Shown here one piece after another: positions 7,782 to 16,885 of a stretch of 26,505 bases of DNA. The DNA lies in NCBI GenBank assembly GCA_951801245.1, contig CATOMC010000021.1, positions 1 to 26,505 of the forward strand, written 5' to 3'. The DNA is from an uncultured Lachnospiraceae bacterium (GTDB taxonomy: Bacteria; Bacillota_A; Clostridia; Lachnospirales; Lachnospiraceae). Numbering within the stretch: position 1 is the stretch's first letter; every line of letters starts with the position of its first letter. Made by a program: the position numbers and the translations under genes. Under the pieces are notes generated by a model. It was not told where the DNA came from and did not search any database. It saw only the letters and a program-made list of their open reading frames with translations.

Positions 7782-8818
7782 ATGTTTTCGAAGGCAGACT
7801 GTTTGGCAGCCTCAAATGTGGTTACGTTGACAGGGCCGAAAGTACTCGTCTTGTAGACAGGAACCGATTCGTTAAAACTGTTAAAGTAGACATAGTTCGA
7901 AGTGATGTTAATGTTCTGGAACACGCCTTCCATGACAAGTTCCTGGGAAGAACCGTCGATCATCATCCGCTTGAGGGCTGGTGCATCGGCGGAACTGACC
8001 TGATAATAGATATAATTGCTGTAAACGTTGAACATGTCAATGCGTTCATTAGTCAGTACTTCTACCACGTCTCCGGATAGAGAATAGCGGCAGAGGCGGT
8101 AGTTTTCTGATACATCCATATAGTAAACGTAGCCGTCTTGCACGATAGGATTCCAGATATTGCCCTGCCAGACAACGCTATGGTTATCGGTTGCAACATC
8201 CAGGGCGTGCAAGTAGTGATCCTTTGAGGTGCCCTGATAATAAATCTTACCGTTCACATAGCAGTTCGGATTGATGATCTCATTTGCCACAGTCTGTTTA
8301 TCCTGCTTGTCGATCCGTATTTTATCTAAGGAAGTTCCCGCACTGTTATCGTATTTCTCATAGTACAGATAATTGCCGCATAGCTGCATGCTGACAATGT
8401 GGCATCTGTCCAGACAGACAACGGATTTCCCTTTTAAGTTGCTTCTGTAGATACCGGAAGTCTGCATCATGTATCCCAGGCCGTCTCCGCCGGATTTGGA
8501 AGAGCCGCTGGTCATGGAATAATAGAGATATTTGCCTGCGGCGTTGATGGAAGCGACAGGGCTGTTGGTGAGTTTCACTATTTCTGTCTCATCGGGATTC
8601 ATGGAATAAAGACAGTTGTTATCGTAAGCGTTGGAAAAGTATACACGCCCATCCGATTCACAATAAAAACCACCGTTATTCAGGTTCCCTGCGGTATTGC
8701 CGCTGACATAATCTTCGTTCATAGTCACTCTTCCAAACAGAAAAGAAAGCAGAAACAATGCAATAAGTATAATACCTACTATGGATAAAATCAGGATGTT
8801 TTTTCGTTTGCTGGTCAT
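7775..8818 (-). CDS. Membrane-anchored DUF5050 beta-propeller-like protein
   Basis: The 347-residue protein begins with a Lys/Arg-rich stretch and one hydrophobic helix (about 8-29, ILILSIVGIILIALFLLSFLFG). The rest is therefore probably outside the cell. The extracellular part repeats a unit of about 40-45 residues with YYS/YFS, LYSMNPDE and KLTNSPV-like elements (for example GRVYFSNAYDNNCLYSMN, KYLYYSM, NYLYYEKYD, KIYYQG, YVYYMD, YIYYQ, YVYFNS). This is the pattern of DUF5050, a propeller family common in Clostridia. Function is unknown; the fold suggests binding. A GGGGGA site precedes the ATG and an excellent promoter lies at 8848-8876. It is monocistronic and convergent with the folate operon. 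Confidence 0.85.
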   Translation of the reverse strand: MTSKRKNILILSIVGIILIALFLLSFLFGRVTMNEDYVSGNTAGNLNNGGFYCESDGRVYFSNAYDNNCLYSMNPDETEIVKLTNSPVASINAAGKYLYYSMTSGSSKSGGDGLGYMMQTSGIYRSNLKGKSVVCLDRCHIVSMQLCGNYLYYEKYDNSAGTSLDKIRIDKQDKQTVANEIINPNCYVNGKIYYQGTSKDHYLHALDVATDNHSVVWQGNIWNPIVQDGYVYYMDVSENYRLCRYSLSGDVVEVLTNERIDMFNVYSNYIYYQVSSADAPALKRMMIDGSSQELVMEGVFQNINITSNYVYFNSFNESVPVYKTSTFGPVNVTTFEAAKQSAFENIS

Positions 8819-8847
8819 TCGTTTATCCCCCTACTGATGATATCTAT

Positions 8848-8876
8848 ATTATATCTATAATCCCGCTTGCTATCAA
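8848..8876 (-). promoter_or_regulatory. Promoter of the DUF5050 gene
   Basis: Minus-strand TTGATA (8876-8871), a 17-base spacer and TATAAT (8853-8848) form a near-perfect sigma-A promoter 30 bases before the start. Its -35 overlaps the -35 of the divergent pheA promoter. Confidence 0.8.
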
Positions 8877-8895
8877 GGGGGATTTGGGGTAAACT
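8867..8895 (+). promoter_or_regulatory. Likely promoter of pheA operon
   Basis: Plus-strand TTGCTA (8867-8872), a 17-base G-rich spacer and TAAACT (8890-8895) lie 33 bases before the pheA ATG. The match is moderate. It overlaps the divergent promoter at 8848-8876. Confidence 0.55.
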
Positions 8896-8927
8896 GATGT
8901 TAAGATTTGGAGAAAGGGCAGGAAGAA

Positions 8928-10055
8928 ATGGATTTACTAACACTACGAGGCCAACTGGATGAGATTGACGAACAGATTGTGAAGCTGTATGAAGAACGGA
9001 TGGCGATCTGTTCTAAGGTGGCTGATTATAAGATAGAAACCGGCAAAAAGGTGTTTGACAAGACCAGAGAAGAAGAGAAGCTGCAAAAAGTACGGTCTCT
9101 TGCACACAATGATTTCAATGCCTATGGCGTGCAGGAACTTTTTGAACAGATTATGTCCATGAGCCGCAAACTGCAGTATTATAAACTGGCGGGGGCGGGA
9201 GCCCTTGGCAGACTGCCTTTTATCGGGGTGGACAGTCTGGAAGCTGAGAAGTCCAGAGTGGTTTTTCAGGGGGCAGAAGGTTCTTATTCCCAGATGGCGA
9301 TGATGCGGTATTTTGGGGATGGGGTCAATTCTTTTCATGTGGATACTTTCCGGGATGCCATGTGCGCTATTGAAGATGGCAGTGCGGATTTTGCGGTGCT
9401 GCCGATCGAGAATTCCACGGCCGGCATTGTCAACGAGATTTATGATCTGTTAGCGGAATTTGAGAATTATATCGTGGGAGAGCAGATCATTAAGATAGAA
9501 CATTGTCTGATGGGTGTGCCGGGGGCAGATATTTCTCAGATCAAATCGGTATATTCTCATCCCCAGTCTTTGATGCAGAGCGCCAGATATCTGAGTTCGC
9601 ATGAGCAGTGGAAGCAGATCAGTATACAGAACAATGCCTTTGCGGCCAGAAAAGTCAGTGAGGACAAGGATGTCACACAGGCGGCCATCGCCAGTGAACA
9701 GGCGGCGAAGATTTATGGCCTTGAGATCTTCAAGAAGGGTGTCAATCAGTCTGAGACCAATTCAACCCGTTTTATCATTGTCACGAATCAGAAAATATTT
9801 CTTAAAGACGCGAAGAAGATCAGTATTTGTCTGGAAGTTCCACATGAGAGCGGGTCTCTTTATCATATGCTGTCACATTTTATATACAATAATCTGAATA
9901 TGACCAGGATTGAGAGCCGGCCGATTGAGGACAGGAATTGGGAATACAGATTTTTTATAGATTTTGAAGGAAATCTGGCAGACGGCGCTGTTAAGAATGC
10001 TCTGAGAGGATTGCGGGAAGAGGCGCGCAGCCTGCGGGTTTTGGGAAACTACTGA
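8928..10055 (+). CDS. pheA: Bifunctional chorismate mutase / prephenate dehydratase (P-protein)
   Basis: The protein converts chorismate to prephenate and then to phenylpyruvate for phenylalanine synthesis. From the ATG at 8928 (AAAGGG at 8913-8918) it has 375 residues; an upstream TTG is less likely. Residues 1-85 are an AroQ-type chorismate mutase (LRGQLDEIDEQIVKLYEERMAI, then KVFDKTREEEKL). Residues about 105-285 are prephenate dehydratase, with VVFQGAEGSYSQMA, LPIENSTAGIVNEIYDLL and TNSTRFIIV. A C-terminal ACT domain holds ISICLEVPHESGSLYHML and MTRIESRPIEDRNWEYRFFIDFEG, whose ESRP motif binds phenylalanine for feedback control. It heads a run of six closely spaced genes. Confidence 0.96.
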   Translation: MDLLTLRGQLDEIDEQIVKLYEERMAICSKVADYKIETGKKVFDKTREEEKLQKVRSLAHNDFNAYGVQELFEQIMSMSRKLQYYKLAGAGALGRLPFIGVDSLEAEKSRVVFQGAEGSYSQMAMMRYFGDGVNSFHVDTFRDAMCAIEDGSADFAVLPIENSTAGIVNEIYDLLAEFENYIVGEQIIKIEHCLMGVPGADISQIKSVYSHPQSLMQSARYLSSHEQWKQISIQNNAFAARKVSEDKDVTQAAIASEQAAKIYGLEIFKKGVNQSETNSTRFIIVTNQKIFLKDAKKISICLEVPHESGSLYHMLSHFIYNNLNMTRIESRPIEDRNWEYRFFIDFEGNLADGAVKNALRGLREEARSLRVLGNY

Positions 10056-10073
10056 TGGGAAAGGCATAAGACA

Positions 10074-11372
10074 ATGAGAGAAGAAGAACTGGTTATTTAC
10101 AGAGAGTTTGCGGATGGGAAGATTCTAAAGGATATGGTGTGGCTGATGGAGCATTACCGGGCGGGCGACGGCAGGGCCAGGCCGCTTTTGTATGCTTGTA
10201 TTCACGGGTTGTTGAAGACGGCGGCAGATCATGGTTTCTATGGGAACCTCTGGCACTGTTATCTGACGAATCTTCTGGTCAATAACGAAAACAGTTACAG
10301 TATGGCCTGTGAGATCCGAGGCGAGGTGGAAGGCAGCATCAACGATCTGGTTCTGCACGATATTACGATTTTTAAAGAGTTTTATGATTATGACTTTACG
10401 GGAATGATGGAAATCTTAAGGGCACCGGAGTTTGCGGTAATCTTATCTTATGAGAAACCTTCCCATGCAGGCAAGGTTTACAATAAGCGCATCCGCGACA
10501 GGATCTGCACGCTGGCAAAGCAGTTTGTGGAGGATAAGGATGCCCGTTCCATGAAGGCCACACTCACCCAGTTTTATCAGGAATACGGGGTGGGAAATAT
10601 GGGACTGCATAAGGCGTTCCGGGTAGAACACACTGATGCAGGGGCGCGTATTGTGCCGATCCTCAATATTGCCCATGTACATCTGGACGATCTGGTGGGA
10701 TATGAGATCCCCAAGAAGAAACTGATCGATAATACGGAGGCTTTTGTGGCGGGAAGACGTGCCAATAACTGTCTGCTTTTTGGCGATGCCGGAACGGGGA
10801 AGTCTTCTTGTGTGAAGGCCATTGCCAATGAGTATTATGACAGAGGGCTTCGCATTATTGAGCTGTATAAGCATCAGTTCCAGGATTTGAACAGCGTGAT
10901 ATCCCAGGTGAAGAACAGGAACTATAAGTTCATCATTTATATGGATGACTTAAGTTTTGAGGATTTTGAGATAGAATATAAATATTTAAAGGCGGTCATA
11001 GAAGGCGGTCTGGAGAAAAAGCCTGCCAATGTGCTGATCTATGCAACTTCCAACAGGCGGCACCTGATCCGGGAGAATTACAGTGATAAGGAGGACCGCA
11101 GGACGGAGGATATGCATGCGGGGGACACGGTGCAGGAGAAGTTGTCCTTAGTCTATCGTTTCGGAGTATCCATCTTCTTCTGTGCGCCGGATAAGAAACA
11201 GTTCCAGCAGATCGTCAAAGTGCTGGCGGACAGGAATGGTGTGGCTATGGAAGAGGAAGCGCTGTATCTGGAAGCCAATAAGTGGGAACTGGCCCATGGT
11301 GGACTTTCCGGCAGGACGGCCCAGCAGTTTATCGACTATCTGCTGGGGCAGAAGACGGAATCAGAAGGTTAG
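10074..11372 (+). CDS. AAA ATPase of the DUF815 family
   Basis: The 432-residue protein has an N-terminal helical region (1-200) and a C-terminal P-loop ATPase. The Walker A motif is FGDAGTGKSS at about 246-255 and Walker B is FIIYMDDLSFED near 286-297. A sensor-1-like segment VLIYATSNRRHLIRE and an arginine-rich stretch follow. The RRHLIRENYSDKED segment and the Walker B context FIIYMDDLSF are typical of DUF815 proteins. The family is widely distributed with no firm role. It begins 18 bases after pheA and ends 31 bases before ppx/gppA. A chaperone- or loader-like function is possible, but nothing here identifies a partner. Confidence 0.88.
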   Translation: MREEELVIYREFADGKILKDMVWLMEHYRAGDGRARPLLYACIHGLLKTAADHGFYGNLWHCYLTNLLVNNENSYSMACEIRGEVEGSINDLVLHDITIFKEFYDYDFTGMMEILRAPEFAVILSYEKPSHAGKVYNKRIRDRICTLAKQFVEDKDARSMKATLTQFYQEYGVGNMGLHKAFRVEHTDAGARIVPILNIAHVHLDDLVGYEIPKKKLIDNTEAFVAGRRANNCLLFGDAGTGKSSCVKAIANEYYDRGLRIIELYKHQFQDLNSVISQVKNRNYKFIIYMDDLSFEDFEIEYKYLKAVIEGGLEKKPANVLIYATSNRRHLIRENYSDKEDRRTEDMHAGDTVQEKLSLVYRFGVSIFFCAPDKKQFQQIVKVLADRNGVAMEEEALYLEANKWELAHGGLSGRTAQQFIDYLLGQKTESEG

Positions 11373-11403
11373 TGATAAATTATGCGGGGAAGAGGGGATT
11401 GGT

Positions 11404-12933
11404 GTGAAAACATTTGCGGCCATTGACGTAGGTTCTTACGAACTGGCGATGAAGATCTTCGAGATATCCTCCAAGAGCGGGATCAAGGAGATCGATCATA
11501 TCAGACACCGGATCGACCTGGGGTCTGATACGTTTGCTAACGGGAAGATCAGTTATGAACGGGTGGACGAACTGTGCAGGGTGCTGCGGGATTACGCGTC
11601 CATCATGAAAAGTTACAAAGTGGTGGATTATAAGGCATATGGTACCAGCGCCGTCCGGGAGACGGAGAATACCATGATTGTCTTAGATCAGATTGCTCAG
11701 CGGACGGGAATTCGCATTGAGGTGTTGAGTAATTCGGAACAGCGGTTCTTAAATTACAAGTCGATCGCTTCCAAAGGGGATGCCTTCAACAGGATCATCG
11801 AAAAGGGGACTGCTATTGTTGATATCGGTGGCGGCAGTATTCAGATATCCCTGTTTGACAAAGATACCCTGGTAACGACCCAGAATATGCGGCTTGGCGT
11901 GTTGAGACTGCAGGATCAGATCGGACGGCTGAATATCCGCCCGGGGCAGTATGATGAGATTTTGGATGAGATGGTCAGTTCTCAGTTGGCAGTGTTTAAG
12001 AAGTTATATTTAAAAGACAGACAGATTGATAACATCATTGTGGTGGATGATTATATCTCGGAAATCGTGGGCAAGAATGTGCAGGGTTTGGAGCAGAGTA
12101 ATATCGAATCTTCGGCCATGGAGCAGTTTCTGGAGAGGGTTAAGGTGAAGTCCGCCCAGGAGGCGGCACATGCCCTTGATATGCCGGAGGAAAACATACC
12201 GCTCTTATTTATTTCCGGTGTACTGGTCAACCGGATCGCCAAGGTAATGGATGCGAAGCTGATCTGGGCGCCGGGTGTGACGCTCTGTGATGGTATGGCA
12301 TATGAGTACGGGGAAAAGAATAAGATCATTAAAGAGAATCATGATTTCGAGCAGGATATCATCGCCTGTGCGCAGAACATCAGCAAGCGTTATATGGGCA
12401 GCAAACGCCGGGGCGAGACACTGGAAAAGATTGCGCTCACGATTTATGACAGCATGAGTAAGGTACATGGACTGGGAAAAAGGGAGCGGCTGCTTCTTCG
12501 GATCGCCACGCTGTTGCACGACTGTGGCAAGTATATCAGCCTGGTGAATCTGGGGGAATGTTCCTACAATATCATCATGTCCACGGAGATCATCGGCCTC
12601 TCTCATATGGAGCGGGAAATTGTTGCCAATGTGGTGAAGTACAATCATATAGATTTCGAGTACAGCGAGGTCGTGGGAAGCAGCGGCACCATTGACAGGA
12701 CAGCCTATCTGACCATTGCCAAGCTGACGGCAATCCTGAAGATCGCCAACGGTCTTGATCGCAGCCATAAGCAGAAATTCAAGGATGTCAGGACCACGTT
12801 AAAAGAAGAAAAGCTGATCATTACGGTGGATGCTTCTGTGGATATCACTCTGGAAAAGGGACTGTTCACAAAGCGGGCGGATTTTTTTGAGGAAGTCTAC
12901 AGCGTCAAGCCGGTCATACGGCAGAGAAATTAG
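11404..12933 (+). CDS. ppx: Ppx/GppA-type phosphatase with HD domain
   Basis: The family hydrolyses polyphosphate or pppGpp. The chosen start is the GTG at 11404 (AGAGGGG about 5 bases upstream), giving 509 residues; the open frame extends upstream inside the preceding gene but that part is not plausible protein. The N-terminal ASKHA domain starts AAIDVGSYELAMKIFE, contains YGTSAVRE and a second phosphate loop VDIGGGSIQIS. The C-terminal part (about 315-509) is HD-like, with RIATLLHDCGKYIS and VKYNHIDFEYSE. The usual GxEEA loop appears as SNSEQRF. The adjacent ppk1 favours exopolyphosphatase activity, but GppA activity is not excluded. Confidence 0.88.
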   Translation: MKTFAAIDVGSYELAMKIFEISSKSGIKEIDHIRHRIDLGSDTFANGKISYERVDELCRVLRDYASIMKSYKVVDYKAYGTSAVRETENTMIVLDQIAQRTGIRIEVLSNSEQRFLNYKSIASKGDAFNRIIEKGTAIVDIGGGSIQISLFDKDTLVTTQNMRLGVLRLQDQIGRLNIRPGQYDEILDEMVSSQLAVFKKLYLKDRQIDNIIVVDDYISEIVGKNVQGLEQSNIESSAMEQFLERVKVKSAQEAAHALDMPEENIPLLFISGVLVNRIAKVMDAKLIWAPGVTLCDGMAYEYGEKNKIIKENHDFEQDIIACAQNISKRYMGSKRRGETLEKIALTIYDSMSKVHGLGKRERLLLRIATLLHDCGKYISLVNLGECSYNIIMSTEIIGLSHMEREIVANVVKYNHIDFEYSEVVGSSGTIDRTAYLTIAKLTAILKIANGLDRSHKQKFKDVRTTLKEEKLIITVDASVDITLEKGLFTKRADFFEEVYSVKPVIRQRN

Positions 12934-12962
12934 GAGAATAAAAAGAAGGAGGCCATAGGGGT

Positions 12963-15092
12963 ATGGCGGAGGTGAAGGATTTTTCCAAAGATGAGTATTA
13001 TAGCAACAGGGAATTAAGCTGGCTTCTTTTCAATAAGAGAGTCCTTTCAGAGGCGAAAGATAAGCAGCTTCCTTTGCTTGAGAGACTTAAGTTTCTCAGC
13101 ATTACGGCGTCTAATCTGGATGAGTTTTTTATGGTGCGGGTGGCATCCTTAAAGGATATGGTCAATGCCGGCTACAAGAAGCGGGATATCGCGGGCATGA
13201 CAACAGAGGAGCAACTGGCAAAGGTGAATGAGGAGACCCACAGGCTGGTGGGGCAGCAGTACAATGCCTACAACAGGTCGCTGCTGCCGCAACTTTTGGA
13301 AAACGGACTGCATTTGATCAGTCATCATGAAGATCTGAACAAGGAGGATGCAGCCTATGTGGATCGCTATTTTGCCGATAATGTCTATCCTGTGCTCACC
13401 CCCATGGCGGTGGATTCCTCCAGACCGTTTCCGCTGATCCGTAACAAAACGCTGAATCTGGGAGCTCTGGTGACGAAGAAAAACGGTGATGGCGAGTTGG
13501 AATTTGCCATGGTACAAGTACCTAGTGTCCTTTCAAGGATCGTGCCGGTCCCTTCTAAGGAGAGCACGAAGATGATCCTCCTGGAGGAAGTGATCGAACG
13601 CAATATCCATAAGCTGTTCTTAAACTATGATATCGTCTGTACGTATCCGTTTCGGATCATGCGAAATGCGGATCTGACCATTGAGGAGGAAGAGGCGGAA
13701 GATCTGCTGCAGGAGATTGAGAAGCAGTTAAAAAAGAGGCAGTGGGGTCAGGTCATCCGTCTGGAAGTGGAAGAGGGCATCGACAGCAGGCTTCTTAAAT
13801 TGATCCGGGAAGAATTATCTATTCCGAAGGAGGATATTTATGCCATTAACGGCCCGTTAGATCTGACGTTCCTGATGAAGATGTATGGGCTGGACGGGTT
13901 CGATCACTTAAAGGAACATAGTTATTTAAAGCCACAGCCGGTACCGGAACTGCAGGAGGATGCGGATGTGTTTGCCAGGATCAGGGAAGGGGATATCCTG
14001 ATGCACCATCCCTACCAGACCTTTGAGCCTGTGGTACGGTTTATCAGGCAGGCGGCAAGGGATCCGGAAGTACTGGCCATCAAACAGACCCTTTATCGCG
14101 TCAGCGGCAATTCCCCTATCGTGGCCGCACTGGAGCAGGCGGCGGAGAATGGCAAGCAGGTGTCGGTGCTTGTGGAGTTAAAGGCCAGGTTTGACGAGGA
14201 GAACAATATCGTCTGGGCCAGAAAACTGGAGAAAGCGGGCTGCCATGTGATCTATGGACTGGTGGGTCTTAAGACGCACAGCAAGATCACACTGGTGGTC
14301 AGACGGGAGGAGAACGGGATCAGGCGGTATGTGCACCTTGGCACCGGCAATTATAACGATTCCACGGCTAAGCTTTATACGGACGTGGGGCTTTTGACCT
14401 GTTCGGAGGCTATCGGAGAGGATGCTACGGCAGTCTTTAATATGCTTTCCGGATATTCGGAGCCGCGAAGCTGGAATAAACTATCTCTGGCGCCTTACTG
14501 GCTGAAAGACAGATTCTTATACCTGATCGACAGAGAGCGGATTCATGCCACGGAAGGAAAGCCGGCCAGAATCATCGCGAAGATGAATTCTCTGTGTGAC
14601 AAGAGCATTATCGAAGCGCTCTATGCGGCCAGTGCCGCCGGGGTGAAGATAGAACTGATCATCCGGGGCATCTGCTGTCTCAGGACAGGAATCAAGGGTG
14701 TCAGCGACAATATCACGGTGCGTTCCATTGTGGGTAATTATCTGGAACATGCCAGAATCTTTTATTTTGAGAATGACGGCAAGCCGGAGTATTATTGCGC
14801 CAGTGCAGACTGGATGCCCAGAAACTTAGACCGCCGGGTGGAGATTCTCTTCCCGATAGAGAAGGCACCTTTGCAGGAAAAACTCTGGCATATCCTGGAA
14901 TGTCAGCTCAAGGATACAGTGAAGGCTTCTATACTGCAGCCGGACGGCAGTTATGAGAAAGTGGATAAGCGGGGCAAGGAAGTATTTAACGCACAACTGA
15001 ATTTCTGTATGGAAGCTAAGTCTGTGGCCAGAGAGGAGACTGCGGTTTCCCATAAACGCATATTTATCCCTAAGATGCATCATAATGAATAG
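12963..15092 (+). CDS. ppk1: Polyphosphate kinase 1
   Basis: PPK1 reversibly transfers the ATP gamma-phosphate to long-chain polyphosphate. The 709-residue length is typical. The N-terminal domain begins YYSNRELSWLLFNKRVL and has SNLDEFFMVRV. The core contains DILMHHPYQTFEPVVRFI, the ELKARFDEENNI segment, and RYVHLGTGNYNDSTAKLYTD with the His that is autophosphorylated in the family. The second His motif is EHARIFYFEND, followed by SADWMPRNLDRRVEILFPI. The ATG at 12963 has AAGGAGG upstream and the gene follows ppx by 29 bases. Together the two genes can make and degrade polyphosphate, presumably under shared transcription. Confidence 0.97.
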   Translation: MAEVKDFSKDEYYSNRELSWLLFNKRVLSEAKDKQLPLLERLKFLSITASNLDEFFMVRVASLKDMVNAGYKKRDIAGMTTEEQLAKVNEETHRLVGQQYNAYNRSLLPQLLENGLHLISHHEDLNKEDAAYVDRYFADNVYPVLTPMAVDSSRPFPLIRNKTLNLGALVTKKNGDGELEFAMVQVPSVLSRIVPVPSKESTKMILLEEVIERNIHKLFLNYDIVCTYPFRIMRNADLTIEEEEAEDLLQEIEKQLKKRQWGQVIRLEVEEGIDSRLLKLIREELSIPKEDIYAINGPLDLTFLMKMYGLDGFDHLKEHSYLKPQPVPELQEDADVFARIREGDILMHHPYQTFEPVVRFIRQAARDPEVLAIKQTLYRVSGNSPIVAALEQAAENGKQVSVLVELKARFDEENNIVWARKLEKAGCHVIYGLVGLKTHSKITLVVRREENGIRRYVHLGTGNYNDSTAKLYTDVGLLTCSEAIGEDATAVFNMLSGYSEPRSWNKLSLAPYWLKDRFLYLIDRERIHATEGKPARIIAKMNSLCDKSIIEALYAASAAGVKIELIIRGICCLRTGIKGVSDNITVRSIVGNYLEHARIFYFENDGKPEYYCASADWMPRNLDRRVEILFPIEKAPLQEKLWHILECQLKDTVKASILQPDGSYEKVDKRGKEVFNAQLNFCMEAKSVAREETAVSHKRIFIPKMHHNE

Positions 15093-15147
15093 GAATCGAA
15101 CGGATTTAGAGCATAGGCAGAGCAGAGGAACGTGAACGGAGGATGAG

Positions 15148-15735
15148 ATGAAAATATATTTAGCCTCGGCATCGCCCAGACGAAAGGAACTGCTTAAGCA
15201 GGTAGGGATATCTTTTAAGGTCATGCCAAGTACGGTGGAGGAGAAGGTCACCAAAGAAAAGCCGGATGAAGTGGTGGAGGAATTATCCTACCAGAAAGCC
15301 GTGGATGTCTGCGGCAGACTGACGGCGGAGGGAAAGGAAGATTTCGTAGTCATCGGGGCGGATACGGTGGTGGCAGCCTGGGGAAAGATTCTGGGCAAAC
15401 CGAAGGATAAAGAAGATGCAATGCGCATGTTAGAAGACCTGCAGGGAACGGGCCATCAAGTCTATACCGGTGTTACCATTGCCTGGAAATATAAGGATAT
15501 GTCCGCTATGTATGCAACGTTTAACGAGTGCACGGATGTGACCATGTATTCGATGACGAAGGAAGAGATCAGGCGTTATGTAGATAGCGGTGAGCCCATG
15601 GATAAGGCAGGCGCGTATGCGATCCAGGGTCTGTGTGCGGCCCATATCCAGGGAATCTGCGGAGATTATAATAATGTGGTGGGGCTGCCTGTGGGGCGGC
15701 TCTGCCAGGAACTGAAAAAACGGGGGCTTTTGTAG
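15148..15735 (+). CDS. maf: Maf-family nucleoside triphosphate pyrophosphatase
   Basis: Maf proteins hydrolyse non-canonical or pyrimidine nucleoside triphosphates to monophosphates and were first linked to septum formation. The 195 residues begin with YLASASPRRKELLKQVGI, which has the Ser-Arg-Arg nucleotide-binding motif. VVIGADTVVA holds the catalytic-type Asp, and AGAYAIQGLCAAHIQGICGDYNNVVGLPV is the C-terminal signature. The ATG at 15148 follows an ACGGAGG site. It sits 55 bases after ppk1 and is likely part of the same transcript. The exact substrate subfamily (dTTP/UTP type by the GAYAIQG motif) is an inference. Confidence 0.95.
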   Translation: MKIYLASASPRRKELLKQVGISFKVMPSTVEEKVTKEKPDEVVEELSYQKAVDVCGRLTAEGKEDFVVIGADTVVAAWGKILGKPKDKEDAMRMLEDLQGTGHQVYTGVTIAWKYKDMSAMYATFNECTDVTMYSMTKEEIRRYVDSGEPMDKAGAYAIQGLCAAHIQGICGDYNNVVGLPVGRLCQELKKRGLL

Positions 15736-15751
15736 GAAAGAGGTGCTATAT

Positions 15752-16009
15752 ATGTTTGATGAGAAGGTTATTCAGTGTTTTTTAGACAATCAGTTACAGC
15801 TTTATCCGGAGAAAGTGGCCGAAACGCCTGAGGCGGCGGAGAACTTTCTGGAGGAATGCATGGCGGTGGTGGTGGATTCCCTCAAAGAAGTCTGGGAGTT
15901 CTTTGAAGAAGAGGGGATGGACATGGAAGGCGCCGATGAAGAGGAGATTCTGGAGGCGTCCGAAGTGTTTGAAGTCGGCGATGGCCGGTATCTGATTGTA
16001 GAAGGTTAA
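15752..16009 (+). CDS. Small acidic protein of unknown function
   Basis: The ATG at 15752 gives 85 residues; AAAGAGGTG at 15737-15745 is the ribosome binding site, and an in-frame GTG three codons earlier is less likely. The protein is strongly acidic (many Glu and Asp, especially EEEGMDMEGADEEEILEA) and has no hydrophobic segment, signal or recognisable domain. It reads as helical at the start and ends GDGRYLIVEG. It lies 16 bases after maf and closes the pheA-ppk1-maf run. I do not recognise the family. Confidence 0.75.
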   Translation: MFDEKVIQCFLDNQLQLYPEKVAETPEAAENFLEECMAVVVDSLKEVWEFFEEEGMDMEGADEEEILEASEVFEVGDGRYLIVEG

Positions 16010-16012
16010 TTG

Positions 16013-16060
16013 AATCATCGCATGGCAGCGATGATTCCGAGATCCGCTTCGCGGACTCGA
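16013..16060. terminator. Paired hairpins between convergent genes, possible terminators
   Basis: The first stem is a perfect 9 bp (AATCATCGC at 16013-16021, GCGATGATT at 16028-16036). A second (GAGATCCGC and GCGGACTC, about 16040-16058) has an 8-bp stem with one bulged base and a TTC loop. No good U tract follows either, so rho-independent termination is uncertain. Confidence 0.4.
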
Positions 16061-16075
16061 AAAAGCAGATTTGTG

Positions 16076-16885
16076 TCAGGGGTGCAGCAGGCGGCACATG
16101 GTGTCTGCGAGACCATCGTGATTGTTATCAAGGCCGGTGATGATATCGGCCTTTTGCTTTACCTTTTCCGGGGCGTTTTGCATGGCAATGCCGGTACCCG
16201 CGGCGGTGAGCATGGAGATATCGTTCTCAGCATCCCCGGCGGCATAAGTATCGTAGAGCGGGACATCTAAGTAGTCGCAGAGGAAATGTACGGCATTGCC
16301 TTTGCCGGCATCCCAGTCAAATAGTTCCAGATACATGTTGTTGGAGTAGATGGTACGGATCTTATTTTCGGCCCAGTCCAAAATGCCTGTTCGGAAGGAT
16401 TCCAGTTTGTGAAAATCATTGAGGCTGATGGCCAGCATCTTAAAAGGTCCCTGCGTGAGCGCATCCACAAGATGCGGGGAGACGATCAGAGGCAGATGTA
16501 TTCTGCGGCGGTAATATGTGATTTCCGCATCCTTGGCAGGGGAGACAACGGCATCGTCTCTGTAAGTCTGGATGTGCAGACCGTATCGTTCTGCCTGTGT
16601 CTGCAGATAGGATACATAGGAGAGGGGAAGCCTTTTTTCCCAGATGCTGCAGGCACGGTCACAGTCATAGATCTGCGTACCGTTACTGCAGGTCAGAAAG
16701 ATACCGGACTGTGTGAGTCCGGCTTTTTCTTTTACTTCCAACACACTCAAAAGCGGTCTGCCGGAAGACAGGATCAGCTTGTTGCCTGCCAGCAGGAAAT
16801 CATCCAGAAAGGCTTTGGTGCCGGGAGATACTTGGCTGTCGTCATTTAAAAGTGTACCATCCAGATCTGTAAATAGAAGTTTCAT
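16076..16885 (-). CDS. Cof-type HAD-superfamily phosphatase
   Basis: The ATG at 16885 gives 269 residues, the usual size of Cof/YidA-type HAD hydrolases; the open frame extends upstream but lacks family sequence there. Motif I is LFTDLDGTLLNDD with the nucleophilic Asp, motif II is LILSSGRPLLSV, motif III is the GKGNAVHFL lysine, and motif IV is AAGDAENDISML. The middle carries the type-IIB cap (about residues 80-195). Substrate is unknown; relatives act on sugar phosphates, FMN or pyridoxal phosphate. It is the third gene in the minus-strand group, 103 bases after the PHP gene, and a GAGG site lies about 14 bases upstream. Confidence 0.92.
   Translation of the reverse strand: MKLLFTDLDGTLLNDDSQVSPGTKAFLDDFLLAGNKLILSSGRPLLSVLEVKEKAGLTQSGIFLTCSNGTQIYDCDRACSIWEKRLPLSYVSYLQTQAERYGLHIQTYRDDAVVSPAKDAEITYYRRRIHLPLIVSPHLVDALTQGPFKMLAISLNDFHKLESFRTGILDWAENKIRTIYSNNMYLELFDWDAGKGNAVHFLCDYLDVPLYDTYAAGDAENDISMLTAAGTGIAMQNAPEKVKQKADIITGLDNNHDGLADTMCRLLHP

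Noticed and set aside
11182..11403. Longer N-terminus for the Ppx/GppA protein
   Set aside because: That stretch overlaps the DUF815 gene in another frame and is Arg/Ser/Trp-rich nonsense. The GTG at 11404 begins the conserved KTFAAIDVGS.
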